From Cryobacterium glucosi (GTDB taxonomy: Bacteria; Actinomycetota; Actinomycetes; Actinomycetales; Microbacteriaceae), in assembly GCF_004402235.1 (NCBI RefSeq), contig NZ_SOFS01000015.1:186001-250000 (forward strand): 64,000 nucleotides of DNA, written 5' to 3'. The notes below the pieces were generated by a model. The model saw only the letters and a list, made by a program, of their open reading frames with translations, was not told the DNA's origin and did no database searches. The position numbers and the translations under genes are program-made. Of the stretch, positions 36,578 to 44,113 are shown piece after piece. Numbering within the stretch: position 1 is the first letter of the stretch; every line of letters starts with the position of its first letter.

Positions 36578-37189
36578 TCAGTCGCGAGCGATCGTGCCCT
36601 GCGGGTCAACGGATGCCGCGATCGCCGTGACACTCCGCTCCAGGAACGAGACGATCTCCGCTGAGGGCATCTCGGTGTCGAGCGCGAGGTCGACGAGGAT
36701 GTCCTCGGCGAATCCGACCCAGGAACGCAGGGCGAGACGAAGCAACTCCGAGTCCGCGACTCCGAGTTCCAGGAAGACCGTGATCACGCGATCGGCCTGG
36801 GCCGCCCGTGCTTCTTCCAGCACCTCGCGCACCTCGGTGTCGCCGCTCGCGACACCGCGCACGAGGGAGAAGAATGTCCCGCGGTACTCGCGGACAAAAC
36901 CGACGATCCGCGTCAGGGTGTCGCGGAGCCGCTCGAGGGGCGGCAGTTCCGGGGCAGGCTCTGTGGCGTCCAGCATGGCGTCGCGGGCCGTGCGCACCAC
37001 TTCACGGTGCAGGCCCTTCTTCGAGGTGAAGTAGTGGAACAGCAACCCGCGGGAAACGCCGGCCCGCGCGGAGAGGTAGTCGATGGTGAGGGATTCCAGC
37101 GGCTGGTCCGCGAGGGACTTCACTCCGAGCGCGACCAGCTGGGCCCGGCGCTCGTCCGGAGTCAGCCGCGTTCGCCGCTCCGTTTCCAT
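36578..37189 (-). CDS. TetR-family regulator
   Basis: A 203-residue regulator. The N-terminal helix-turn-helix is SLTIDYLSARAGVSRGLLFHYFTSKKGL; the larger C-terminal domain (residues 65-203) would bind an unidentified ligand. ATG 37189 is preceded by TATGCT at 6 bases, which suggests a leaderless message. It is divergent from DUF6230-DUF6114-secreted protein genes; similar TetR genes are seen beside DUF6230 in other actinobacteria. A palindrome in the shared region is a likely operator. Confidence 0.92.
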   Translation of the reverse strand: METERRTRLTPDERRAQLVALGVKSLADQPLESLTIDYLSARAGVSRGLLFHYFTSKKGLHREVVRTARDAMLDATEPAPELPPLERLRDTLTRIVGFVREYRGTFFSLVRGVASGDTEVREVLEEARAAQADRVITVFLELGVADSELLRLALRSWVGFAEDILVDLALDTEMPSAEIVSFLERSVTAIAASVDPQGTIARD

Positions 37190-37195
37190 GGTTAG

Positions 37196-37201
37196 AGCAT
37201 A
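37196..37201 (-). promoter_or_regulatory. -10 element of leaderless TetR gene
   Basis: TATGCT with 6 bases to ATG 37189 on the minus strand. Confidence 0.45.
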
Positions 37202-37325
37202 TCCGCGTTCGGCAGCGGGCCGTCCTCGGCACCCCCGAACCGGGCACTCCCACGCGAGTGCCCGGTTAGCAGATCGCAAAAAGCGTTGCCAAACCGTGAT
37301 GTTTCGCAAATCCGGCTATTAGTAC

Positions 37326-37356
37326 ACTCGTCAACAGCGCTTATTGGTTGGCGAGT
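37326..37356. promoter_or_regulatory. Palindrome, likely TetR operator
   Basis: ACTCGTCAAC (37326-37335) and GTTGGCGAGT (37347-37356) pair with one mismatch across an 11-base spacer, in the TetR/DUF6230 divergent region and 45 bases before the DUF6230 start. Confidence 0.6.
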
Positions 37357-37400
37357 CAATAACGACCTGCCGGACTGTTTGCCCAGATCAAGGAGGATCT

Positions 37401-37997
37401 ATGAAGTTCACCAAGCTCACCGGCACCCACGCCGGACGGATCGTGCTCGCTGCGGTTCCCGTGGCCCTGCTGTCCACCGTCCTCATGGCGGGGGTGGCCA
37501 ACGGCGCCGTCCCCGTCTCGTTCGCCGTGTCGGGAGGCCAGTTCAAGATCAGCGCTTCCCAGCTCGATGGGACGGGCTTCTCTCAGTACGGAGGCGTCGC
37601 CCAGGAAGGCAAGACCGGCACGTACCACCCCGTCGCGATCGCGAACATCGCGACCGCGAGCCTGGCCGACCTGTGCCAGTCCGTGGTCGCCGTGACCCCG
37701 CTCGGCAAGGTCGGCCTGCTCATCGGTGCGGGCGGCGGCGGCAAGCCGGCCACCGCGACCGACCTGCAGATCGGCATGACCGACCTCAAGGGCGACGCGA
37801 CCTTCGGCAACATCCGCATCGGCGTGGACGCCGCCGCGGTGAAGACGGCGGCCAAGGGCACCACGGGCGACTTCGCCCAGGACGCCGACACGATCAAGGT
37901 CGCCGGGCTTCAGCAGACTGCATGGAGCACCCAGGCCTCGGTGTTCACCCTGAACGGCATGCACCTGCAGCTGACCAACGGAACTGAGTGCTTCTAA
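37401..37997 (+). CDS. DUF6230 secreted protein
   Basis: A 198-residue protein behind AAGGAGGATCT. A signal peptide (IVLAAVPVALLSTVLMAGVANGA, cleavage about residue 36) leads to a beta-rich secreted domain with VPVSFAVSGGQFKISASQLDGTGFSQY and LCQSVVAVTPLG, as in DUF6230 proteins of actinobacteria (once labelled cholesterol esterase). Two Cys, one in LCQS and one near the C-terminal TECF, could form a disulfide. It is followed 33 bases later by DUF6114, its usual partner. Function unknown. Confidence 0.85.
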   Translation: MKFTKLTGTHAGRIVLAAVPVALLSTVLMAGVANGAVPVSFAVSGGQFKISASQLDGTGFSQYGGVAQEGKTGTYHPVAIANIATASLADLCQSVVAVTPLGKVGLLIGAGGGGKPATATDLQIGMTDLKGDATFGNIRIGVDAAAVKTAAKGTTGDFAQDADTIKVAGLQQTAWSTQASVFTLNGMHLQLTNGTECF

Positions 37998-38029
37998 TCG
38001 AAGCACCCCGTCACCACGGAGGAGACCGG

Positions 38030-38491
38030 ATGAAAACCAGCACGTGGGCCACATTCACTGCCTGGTGCCGTCAGAGACCGTTCGTCGGTGGCATCCTCGT
38101 CGTGCTGGCCGGAGTGGAGATGTTCTTCTCCGGCCAGCTCGACGTCGGCACGATCCACGTGCAGGTCGGGATCGAAGGCATGCAGGCGATGATCATCCCG
38201 ATCATCGTGGTGCTGCTCGGTATCCTCGCGATCGCGATGCCCACGCACCGGATCTTTTACGGGGTGATCACACTGGTGTTCTCGATCTATTCGCTGGTCG
38301 GCGTCAACCTCGGCGGATTCTTCATCGGGATGGTCCTGAGCGCGATCGGCGGCATTCTGGTCGTCGCCTGGATGCCGAAGCCGGCCAGGGCGGGAACCGC
38401 CGTTGAGCTGTTTGCGAGCCCGGTCGAGGAGCCCGACATCCAGTTGGGTGAGCTCTTCGAAGAACGCTCGCGTCCGCGGCGTGCCCTGTGA
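38030..38491 (+). CDS. DUF6114 membrane protein
   Basis: A 153-residue protein behind GGAGGAGACC. Three to four membrane helices: RPFVGGILVVLAGVEMFFSG, then MIIPIIVVLLGILAIAMP, FYGVITLVFSIYSLVGVNLGGFFIGMVLSAIGGILVVAWMP, then a charged tail. It is DUF6114, always seen next to DUF6230 in actinobacteria in my experience. The pair may form a membrane and envelope complex. The next gene overlaps its stop. Confidence 0.85.
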   Translation: MKTSTWATFTAWCRQRPFVGGILVVLAGVEMFFSGQLDVGTIHVQVGIEGMQAMIIPIIVVLLGILAIAMPTHRIFYGVITLVFSIYSLVGVNLGGFFIGMVLSAIGGILVVAWMPKPARAGTAVELFASPVEEPDIQLGELFEERSRPRRAL

Positions 38492-39243
38492 TGCGCGACC
38501 GCGGGCGCACCCGCGATCTGCGACCGCGCGTCGTCGGCGTCTGGCTCGTGCTGTCGCTGTCGGCGATCGGGGCGGCGGCGATGCCGTCGCCGGGTCAGGC
38601 CGTGCCGTGCGATTTGCTCCTCGTGGACTGCGGCGTCCCGACGCCGACGCCGAGCACGACCGCTGACCCAACCGTGGCGGATGCGACCCCCAGCACCGTC
38701 CCGACAGCTCCGGTCGATCCGGCTCCCGTCGTTGCCCCGATCCCGGTCCCCACCACCGGTCCGACCGTGGGCGTCACGGCTCCGGGCCCGAACACCCCGG
38801 CCGCGGCGGCGGTTGTCGCCGTGGCAGACCCGAATGCACCCGTGTTCGGCAACCCGGCGGCTCAACTCGGCGCATCCTCGATGACCATCACCGGGCTCGC
38901 CTCAGTGACGGTCGTGACCGTGTCGCACGCCGACGGTACCGCCGTGCCCGCGCTCCGGATCGTGGCCGATGACATTGTTCTGACGGACGCCGTCATCGAC
39001 GTGCGGTCGACATCCGGCTCCGGCCTCGTGACGAGCTCACCGCGGATGGAATTGCACGGCAACGTGCAGGTCTACCTGGACTCGATCACCACGACCCTGC
39101 CCGACGGAACCAGCGTCAGCTTCGGAGCGGCCACTCCCCCGCCGGGCGGGCTACCGTCGACACTCGGCTCCGTGACACTCGGGCTCGTCGGGACCCTTGC
39201 GGATTCCATCGGCTACAGCCAGGTGCACCAGAGCGTGAGCTGA
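38488..39243 (+). CDS. Secreted Pro/Thr-rich protein of the DUF6230/6114 operon
   Basis: A 251-residue protein from GTG 38488 (GTGATG, overlapping the DUF6114 stop). A signal peptide (VWLVLSLSAIGAAAMPSPGQA) precedes a Pro/Thr/Ala-rich linker with PTPTPSTTADPT-type repeats (residues 50-110), then a beta-rich C-terminal domain of about 130 residues (MTITGLASVTVVTVSHADG). The linker would span the cell wall. No family recognised; the tight coupling indicates a shared role with the two genes before it. A strong hairpin terminator follows. Confidence 0.75.
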   Translation: MMRDRGRTRDLRPRVVGVWLVLSLSAIGAAAMPSPGQAVPCDLLLVDCGVPTPTPSTTADPTVADATPSTVPTAPVDPAPVVAPIPVPTTGPTVGVTAPGPNTPAAAAVVAVADPNAPVFGNPAAQLGASSMTITGLASVTVVTVSHADGTAVPALRIVADDIVLTDAVIDVRSTSGSGLVTSSPRMELHGNVQVYLDSITTTLPDGTSVSFGAATPPPGGLPSTLGSVTLGLVGTLADSIGYSQVHQSVS

Positions 39244-39256
39244 CCGCACGGCAGGA

Positions 39257-39291
39257 CGCGGGGCCGGTCGCTTCAGGCGACCGGCCCCGCG
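39257..39291. terminator. Perfect 14-bp hairpin terminator
   Basis: GCGGGGCCGGTCGC (39258-39271) pairs completely with GCGACCGGCCCCGC (39277-39290), loop of 5 bases, with a further C-G pair outside. It separates the convergent DUF6114 operon and the MarR gene. Confidence 0.85.
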
Positions 39292-39321
39292 CTGGCGAAT
39301 CAGGCGCTCTCCCGGTAGTGC

Positions 39322-39834
39322 TTACGACGGCAGCGGGGATTCGTAGGCGCGCAACCACCGGGTCAGGATCGCCTCGAGCCGGTCACGATCGTCGTCGGAG
39401 AGCTGGTCGACCAGGCGTCGCTCATTGTCCATGTGGTCTGCGAACGCGGCATCGATGACGTCGAGGCCGCGGGGGGTGAGCGCGACGACCCGGCGCCGGC
39501 CGTCTCCGGCGACGTGCCTGCGCACGATCAGTCCGGCCGCCGCCAGCCGGTCGAGTCGCTTGGTCATCGCGCCCGTCGTCACCATCGTATGGTCGGCGAG
39601 TTCACGAGGCGCTCGTTCGTAGGGACTGCCGGCGCGACGCAAGGCAGCGAGCACATCGAATTCCCCTTCCCCGAGATCGTGGGCGCGATAGACACTCGCG
39701 AGCTCCCCGGTGAGGTGGGCGGCGAGCCGGTGCAGTCGTCCGATGACCGCTTGCGGGGCGACGTCGAGATCCGGGCGTTCGCGTCGCCATTCAGCCTGGA
39801 TGCGTGCGACCCGATCCGATGCGTCCTTCGTCAT
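39322..39834 (-). CDS. MarR-family regulator
   Basis: A 170-residue MarR-type regulator. The winged helix is YERAPRELADHTMVTTGAMTKRLDRLAAAGLIVRRHVAGDGRRRVVALTPRG. Its ATG 39834 is preceded by TATAAT at 6 bases, so the transcript is leaderless. It is divergent from a DMT-family exporter gene; two palindromes in the shared 39-base gap are probably its binding sites. By analogy the regulator represses the exporter until a small ligand binds. Confidence 0.92.
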   Translation of the reverse strand: MTKDASDRVARIQAEWRRERPDLDVAPQAVIGRLHRLAAHLTGELASVYRAHDLGEGEFDVLAALRRAGSPYERAPRELADHTMVTTGAMTKRLDRLAAAGLIVRRHVAGDGRRRVVALTPRGLDVIDAAFADHMDNERRLVDQLSDDDRDRLEAILTRWLRAYESPLPS

Positions 39835-39840
39835 ACCGTC

Positions 39841-39879
39841 ATTATATCTTCCGTGGAAGTTATAGTAGCTTCCATGGAA
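39841..39879. promoter_or_regulatory. Divergent leaderless promoter with two MarR palindromes
   Basis: TTCCGTGGAA (39849-39858) and TTCCATGGAA (39870-39879) are 21 bases apart. TATAAT (39841-39846, minus) ends 6 bases from the marR ATG and TATAGT (39861-39866, plus) ends 7 bases from the DMT ATG (39874). The second palindrome covers the DMT start codon itself, so operator, promoter and start codon overlap. Confidence 0.65.
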
Positions 39880-40794
39880 ACTAAATGGCGCTGGCTGCTC
39901 GTCACGTCGATCGCCCCGATCGCGTGGGGATCGAACTACTTCGTCACCCGCCAGTTCCTGCCGCTCGACTATCCGCTGTGGGGCAGCACGCTGCGCGCCC
40001 TGCCTGCGGGTCTCCTCCTGCTGGCACTGGCGCGGTCCGTTCCCCGCGGCACCTGGTGGTGGAAGTCCCTGGTACTGGGAGCTCTGAACGTCGGAGCGTT
40101 CTTCGTCCTCATCTACATTGCCTCCCACCTCCTGCCCTCGAGCCTTGCGGCCACGATCATGGCAAGTTCGGCGGGAGTCCTCCTGCTCCTGGCCTGGCCG
40201 ATGCTGTCCGAGCACCCGACCTGGACCGCGGCACTCGGCGCTGCTGCCGGGTTCGCCGGCGTGTGCGTCCTGCTCCTCGACGGCAGCGGGGCAGTGAATC
40301 CGCTGGGGGTACTCGCCTCAGTCGCCGCCATGCTGATGTCGTCGGTCGGCTACATCCTGACCAGGAAATGGGCCGTCCGGGAGTCCACCATCGCGATGAC
40401 CTCCTGGCAGCTCGTCGCCGGCGGACTCCTGCTCCTGCCGTTCGCCGCGTTCGTCGAAGGTCCCCCGCCCGCCCTCGACGGCCCGGCCCTGGCCGGCTTC
40501 GCCTACGTCACGGTGATCGCCACGGCGGTCGCGTTCGTCGCCTGGTTCTCGGGACTTCGGCGCCTGCCGGCGGCGACGGTCGGCCTGGTCGGCCTCCTCA
40601 ATCCCGTCACCGGGGTGCTTCTCGGTACGCTCATCGCCGCCGAGCCCTTCGGCCCACGCCAGCTGATCGGTGCGGGTCTCGTTGTCGCGGGCGTCCTGAT
40701 CGACCAACGCCGGCGACGGGTGCCGACCGGACCCTCGCGCTCTGGGCGCATGCGCTGTGGCTCCTGCTCCCGTTGGCGGCCTGGGTCGCCCTGA
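39874..40794 (+). CDS. EamA/DMT-family transporter
   Basis: A 306-residue drug/metabolite transporter with ten helices in two EamA repeats (IAPIAWGSNYFVTRQFLPLDYPLWGSTLRALPAG in the first; MTSWQLVAGGLLLLPFAAF in the second). It probably exports a small metabolite or drug under control of the MarR protein. The last 25 residues after LIDQRRRR are Ser/Arg/Cys-rich and hydrophilic and look atypical; they read across the start of the next gene, so the natural C-terminus may be shorter. Confidence 0.88.
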   Translation: METKWRWLLVTSIAPIAWGSNYFVTRQFLPLDYPLWGSTLRALPAGLLLLALARSVPRGTWWWKSLVLGALNVGAFFVLIYIASHLLPSSLAATIMASSAGVLLLLAWPMLSEHPTWTAALGAAAGFAGVCVLLLDGSGAVNPLGVLASVAAMLMSSVGYILTRKWAVRESTIAMTSWQLVAGGLLLLPFAAFVEGPPPALDGPALAGFAYVTVIATAVAFVAWFSGLRRLPAATVGLVGLLNPVTGVLLGTLIAAEPFGPRQLIGAGLVVAGVLIDQRRRRVPTGPSRSGRMRCGSCSRWRPGSP

Positions 40795-41236
40795 TCGCCA
40801 TGCCCGTGCGCAGTATGAAGGCCGGGGCTGGCCGGACGGGTTGCGCGGAGACCAGTCGACCGCGGTCTGGCTCTTCCTCGGCAGTTACGGCGTGATCGCG
40901 GGCGGCCTCCCTGCGACCATGCTCGCCTCCCTGATCAAGAAGTCGTTCTACCTGGCCTGGGTGTGGGTCCATCCCGAGGCGGCCTCCGGCGGTTCAGCGC
41001 AGGGATTCTGGCGGTGGATGACATACCGCTGGCGCTTCGACCTCTGGTTCGCCGGCCTCGGCGGCCTGGGCGGCGGTTTCCTCGGGGCATGCTGGATCGC
41101 CCTCGCCTTCGAGGAGCAGCTATTCTTCCAGGCCACTGTCCTCAGTGGAGCGGTCCTCTTCCTCGTCGGGGTCGCGCTGAGCCTCAACTACTGGCACGCC
41201 GACGAACCGCTCGGCGCCGGGGAATCCCAGAGCTGA
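40757..41236 (+). CDS. Hypothetical membrane protein, start region possibly frameshifted
   Basis: A 159-residue reading frame from GTG 40757. Two to three membrane helices are visible from residue 33 (TAVWLFLGSYGVIAGGLPATMLASLI, GLGGLGGGFLGACWIALAF, ATVLSGAVLFLVGVALSLNYW). The first 30 residues look unnatural, whereas another frame just upstream reads as a hydrophobic helix (HALWLLLPLAAWVALIAMPV) that has no start codon of its own. This suggests that one extra or missing base near 40830 broke an original longer protein. It overlaps the end of the DMT gene. Function unknown. Confidence 0.55.
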   Translation: MAPAPVGGLGRPDRHARAQYEGRGWPDGLRGDQSTAVWLFLGSYGVIAGGLPATMLASLIKKSFYLAWVWVHPEAASGGSAQGFWRWMTYRWRFDLWFAGLGGLGGGFLGACWIALAFEEQLFFQATVLSGAVLFLVGVALSLNYWHADEPLGAGESQS

Positions 41237-41255
41237 GCCTCGGCTCGGCCAGCAG

Positions 41256-42533
41256 TCAGTACGCCTCGGGATCCTGCGGCGCGGCATCCGCCCGCAGGGT
41301 GCTGACGGTGTCGGCCGGATCGCGCTGGCGCCGGCTGGCGAACAAGAACGGGATGCCGATCAGCTCAATAAGGCCTCCGATCACGAGCGACGTTCCGTAG
41401 CCCCAGAGGTCGGCGGCGCGGCCGAGTGCCGGCTGGACGAAGACCCCGCCGAGGCTGCCGAACAGTGAGTCGAACGACAGCACCGTCGCGCGCTGCTTCG
41501 ACGGGATCATGTCATTGAGGTACGCCTGCCGCACCGGGCCGGCGACGGCGAAGACGAACCCCCAGAGCACCAGCAGCACGATCGCGAGCCAGAAGAGGCT
41601 GGTGAGCCCGAGAGCGATGAGCACGACGATGCTCGTGACGGATGCCCCGATCACCGTGGTCGTCCGCCGGTGGAATACTCCCCGGATACGCGGGGCCAGC
41701 ACCCCGCCCGCGACCTGCGCGAGCGAGAGCACGGCCGCGGCGAGACCGGCGATCGAGTACGCGGACGGGTCGCCGGAGAGCACCAGCAGGTAGGGCTGCA
41801 GGGCGTAGAACGCATAGACCCCGACCCCGGAGGCGAAGGGCGCGGACAGGATCACCCACCGGACGGAGCGCCTCTGGAGGCCGTGCTCGATCGACTCGGC
41901 GAGAACGGTCCTGGTCGCCTTCAGCGGTCCCTGGGATCGATCCGGAGTGAATCCGAGGTCCTTCATCACGACCGCCGCGAACACGAGCATCACGACGAGC
42001 ACCCCGGCGCGCAGCAGGAAAGGAACGCCGAGATTGGTCGCCTGGGCGATCACGCCGCCGAGGACCGACCCGGCGAACATCGCAATGCCGGTCACGACGA
42101 GTCCCCTGCCGAAGACCGCCTCGAGGCCGTCGGTGTACCCGCTGAAGGTCAGAGCATCGACGAGCCAGGCATCCACAGCACCGGAGAAGAACGTGAAGCC
42201 GAGCCCGAGCAGCACGGACACGAGCGCCCACCATCCGAAGGGCGCGTGCCAGAGCCACAGCAACCAGTACAGCGCGGTGGTGGCCGAGAGCGTGATCGTG
42301 CCCAGCAGGTAGGACGCCTTCCGCCCGACCGTGTCCGCGACGACCCCGGTCGGGATCTCGAAGAGCACCATCCCGGCGGTGAAGAAGGCGTTCGCGGCGA
42401 AGGCCTCGAAGTTCGACAGTCCGGCGTCGAGCAGGAACAGCGTGTTGATGCCCCAGATGAAAGACGCGGCCAGGGTGTTGCCGAGCAGGAGGATCAGGTA
42501 GATCCTCTGCACGCGCCGCGCCGCGGGGTTCAT
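41256..42533 (-). CDS. MFS transporter
   Basis: A 425-residue major facilitator with about 12 helices. It starts MNPAARRVQRIYLILLLGNTLAASFIWGINTLFLLDAGLS; the loop 2-3 motif appears as GVVADTVGRKASYLLG. A central cytoplasmic linker separates two halves (FTPDRSQGPLKATRTVL). The substrate is unknown. It follows the pspA operon after 54 bases with a 13-base tandem repeat between them. Confidence 0.9.
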   Translation of the reverse strand: MNPAARRVQRIYLILLLGNTLAASFIWGINTLFLLDAGLSNFEAFAANAFFTAGMVLFEIPTGVVADTVGRKASYLLGTITLSATTALYWLLWLWHAPFGWWALVSVLLGLGFTFFSGAVDAWLVDALTFSGYTDGLEAVFGRGLVVTGIAMFAGSVLGGVIAQATNLGVPFLLRAGVLVVMLVFAAVVMKDLGFTPDRSQGPLKATRTVLAESIEHGLQRRSVRWVILSAPFASGVGVYAFYALQPYLLVLSGDPSAYSIAGLAAAVLSLAQVAGGVLAPRIRGVFHRRTTTVIGASVTSIVVLIALGLTSLFWLAIVLLVLWGFVFAVAGPVRQAYLNDMIPSKQRATVLSFDSLFGSLGGVFVQPALGRAADLWGYGTSLVIGGLIELIGIPFLFASRRQRDPADTVSTLRADAAPQDPEAY

Positions 42534-42554
42534 GGTCGACCTGGTTCCTCCGAG

Positions 42555-42593
42555 TTCTGCCTCAGGGTTCTGCCTCAGGGTTCTGCCTCAGGG
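42555..42593. repeat. 13-bp tandem repeat, three copies
   Basis: TTCTGCCTCAGGG occurs three times without interruption at 42555-42567, 42568-42580 and 42581-42593. The last copy contains the pspA stop codon (TGA, 42588-42590 on the minus strand); the others fill the gap before the MFS gene. Confidence 0.8.
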
Positions 42594-43367
42594 GGCGTCC
42601 GGCCCCTGCCCGATGCTCAGCCACGCGTCCGGTCCCGCGCGCTGGGCGCGAGCGGCGCCGTCCTCGGTTGCTGCGCGGGCGTTCTTCAGTTCCTGAAGCT
42701 GGCGTTCGACGGATGCCTGACGCACTCCCGCGGACAGCTGCCGGTCGAGGTCCGCGTCCGCGGGCGCCGTGAGGTCGTTCAGGACGCCCCGGGCGAGCAG
42801 TTCATCGGTCGCGGCAGCACGCGCCTGCATCTGCGCAACCCGGTCCCTGGCCCGATCGAGGTTGGCGCCGACATCACCCAGATTGGAACCGATGCCGGCC
42901 GCCGCCTCATTCGCCCGCGCCTGGGCCTCGGAAGCTGCATAGGTGGCCTTGAGAGCCTCCTTCTCGGTCCGGAACGCGGTGACCCGTTCGGCGAGTCGCC
43001 GCTCGTTGTCCTGCAACTGCCCCTGCTGCCGTTCGAGCGAGGCGTATTGCTCACGAATGGCACCGACCTGGGTCTCGAGGTAGGAACGGCGTTCGAGAGC
43101 GGTCCGGGCGAGATCCTCGCGTCCCTGGTCCAGGGCCTCCTGGGCCTGGTCGGCCAACCGCTGGTACCGGGCTCCCATCTCCTGCCCCTGCAGCTCGATC
43201 CGTTTCTTCGCCGTCGTCACCTCGGCGAGTCCCTGCCGCACCTGCTGGAGCATCTTCAGCTGCTGTTCATAGCTGTCGTCGAGGGCCTCTCCTGGGTCTT
43301 CCAGCCGGTCGAGGGCGCGTGACGTCTTGCTCCGGAAGATGATGCGCAGCCGTGACGTGGCGCTCAT
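42588..43367 (-). CDS. pspA: PspA/IM30-family membrane-stress protein
   Basis: A 259-residue coiled-coil protein of the PspA/Vipp1 (ESCRT-III-like) family: an amphipathic N-terminal helix SRLRIIFRSKTSRALDRLEDPGEALDDSYEQQL, then long heptads (residues 30-180, for example DLARTALERRSYLETQ and QYASLERQQGQLQDNERRLAERV). These proteins assemble on the inner membrane face when it is damaged. The ATG overlaps the stop of the upstream membrane-protein gene by ATGA, an arrangement that suggests a two-gene stress operon. Confidence 0.92.
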   Translation of the reverse strand: MSATSRLRIIFRSKTSRALDRLEDPGEALDDSYEQQLKMLQQVRQGLAEVTTAKKRIELQGQEMGARYQRLADQAQEALDQGREDLARTALERRSYLETQVGAIREQYASLERQQGQLQDNERRLAERVTAFRTEKEALKATYAASEAQARANEAAAGIGSNLGDVGANLDRARDRVAQMQARAAATDELLARGVLNDLTAPADADLDRQLSAGVRQASVERQLQELKNARAATEDGAARAQRAGPDAWLSIGQGPDAP

Positions 43368-43975
43368 GATTCGCTCCCTCTCGTGGTGTCGCGGTGATCG
43401 TGCAGGTTGAGTGCGTGCAGTTCCTGGATTCCGGCTTCCAGGGCCAAGACCTCGCGGTCGACCTCCGAACGCAGCGCCAGCAGGACATCATCGGTGAGGT
43501 CCCCGCGGCCGCCTGCAACGGTCGCCCGCAGCCGACCAACGAGTCCGGCGACGTCGTCCACACGGCGTCTGGCCATCGGAAGTTCCTCTGCGAGGACGAC
43601 GGCATCGGTCTCACTCGTCAACAGCACCAGTTGCGCGTCGAGGGCAGCGCCTTCATCCTGGATCCGGTGAAACAGGCGGGGAAGCTCGCCCCGCGGCCCG
43701 TCACTGCCCAGCGCGAGATCGACTGCGGCCTGACCGCTTCCCAGAGTGTCTCTCAGTCGGATGCGCAGTCCCAGGACCTCGCGCTGCGGTCCCCGGCTCA
43801 GGGCGGCCCGGGTGCGAAGCGCCGCACCGGCCACGGCACGGCTGCGACGAATGCGTTTGTACAGCATCCGCGCCACCACGATCGTCGCGCCTGCGGAGAC
43901 GACGAGGATCGCTGCCAATGCCAGAATCACCGCGGCCACTGCTGTCATGCCGGCCACCCTGCCCTTCATGTCCAT
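43364..43975 (-). CDS. Membrane-anchored helical protein, PspA partner
   Basis: About 203 residues if ATG 43975 is used (43969 and 43948 are alternatives). One N-terminal membrane helix (VAAVILALAAILVVSAGATIVVARML) is followed by a basic patch and about 150 residues of amphipathic helices (ALDAQLVLLTSETDAVVLAEELPMA). No family recognised. It overlaps pspA by 4 bases; actinobacterial PspA genes often have a membrane partner (for example PspM/PspN or the Rv2743c type), and this may be a counterpart. Confidence 0.65.
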   Translation of the reverse strand: MDMKGRVAGMTAVAAVILALAAILVVSAGATIVVARMLYKRIRRSRAVAGAALRTRAALSRGPQREVLGLRIRLRDTLGSGQAAVDLALGSDGPRGELPRLFHRIQDEGAALDAQLVLLTSETDAVVLAEELPMARRRVDDVAGLVGRLRATVAGGRGDLTDDVLLALRSEVDREVLALEAGIQELHALNLHDHRDTTRGSES

Positions 43976-44113
43976 CCCACGAGCGAGACCCCGTGCTTCA
44001 CCGAACAAAATACGCTCGCGTCCGCCGAATTGTCTGTAGGCGGTGCGAATTCTGCCGATTCTGGTCCCGCCCGGCTTGGACCCCAAACGGGGGACACGAT
44101 GTGCGAGGATAGG

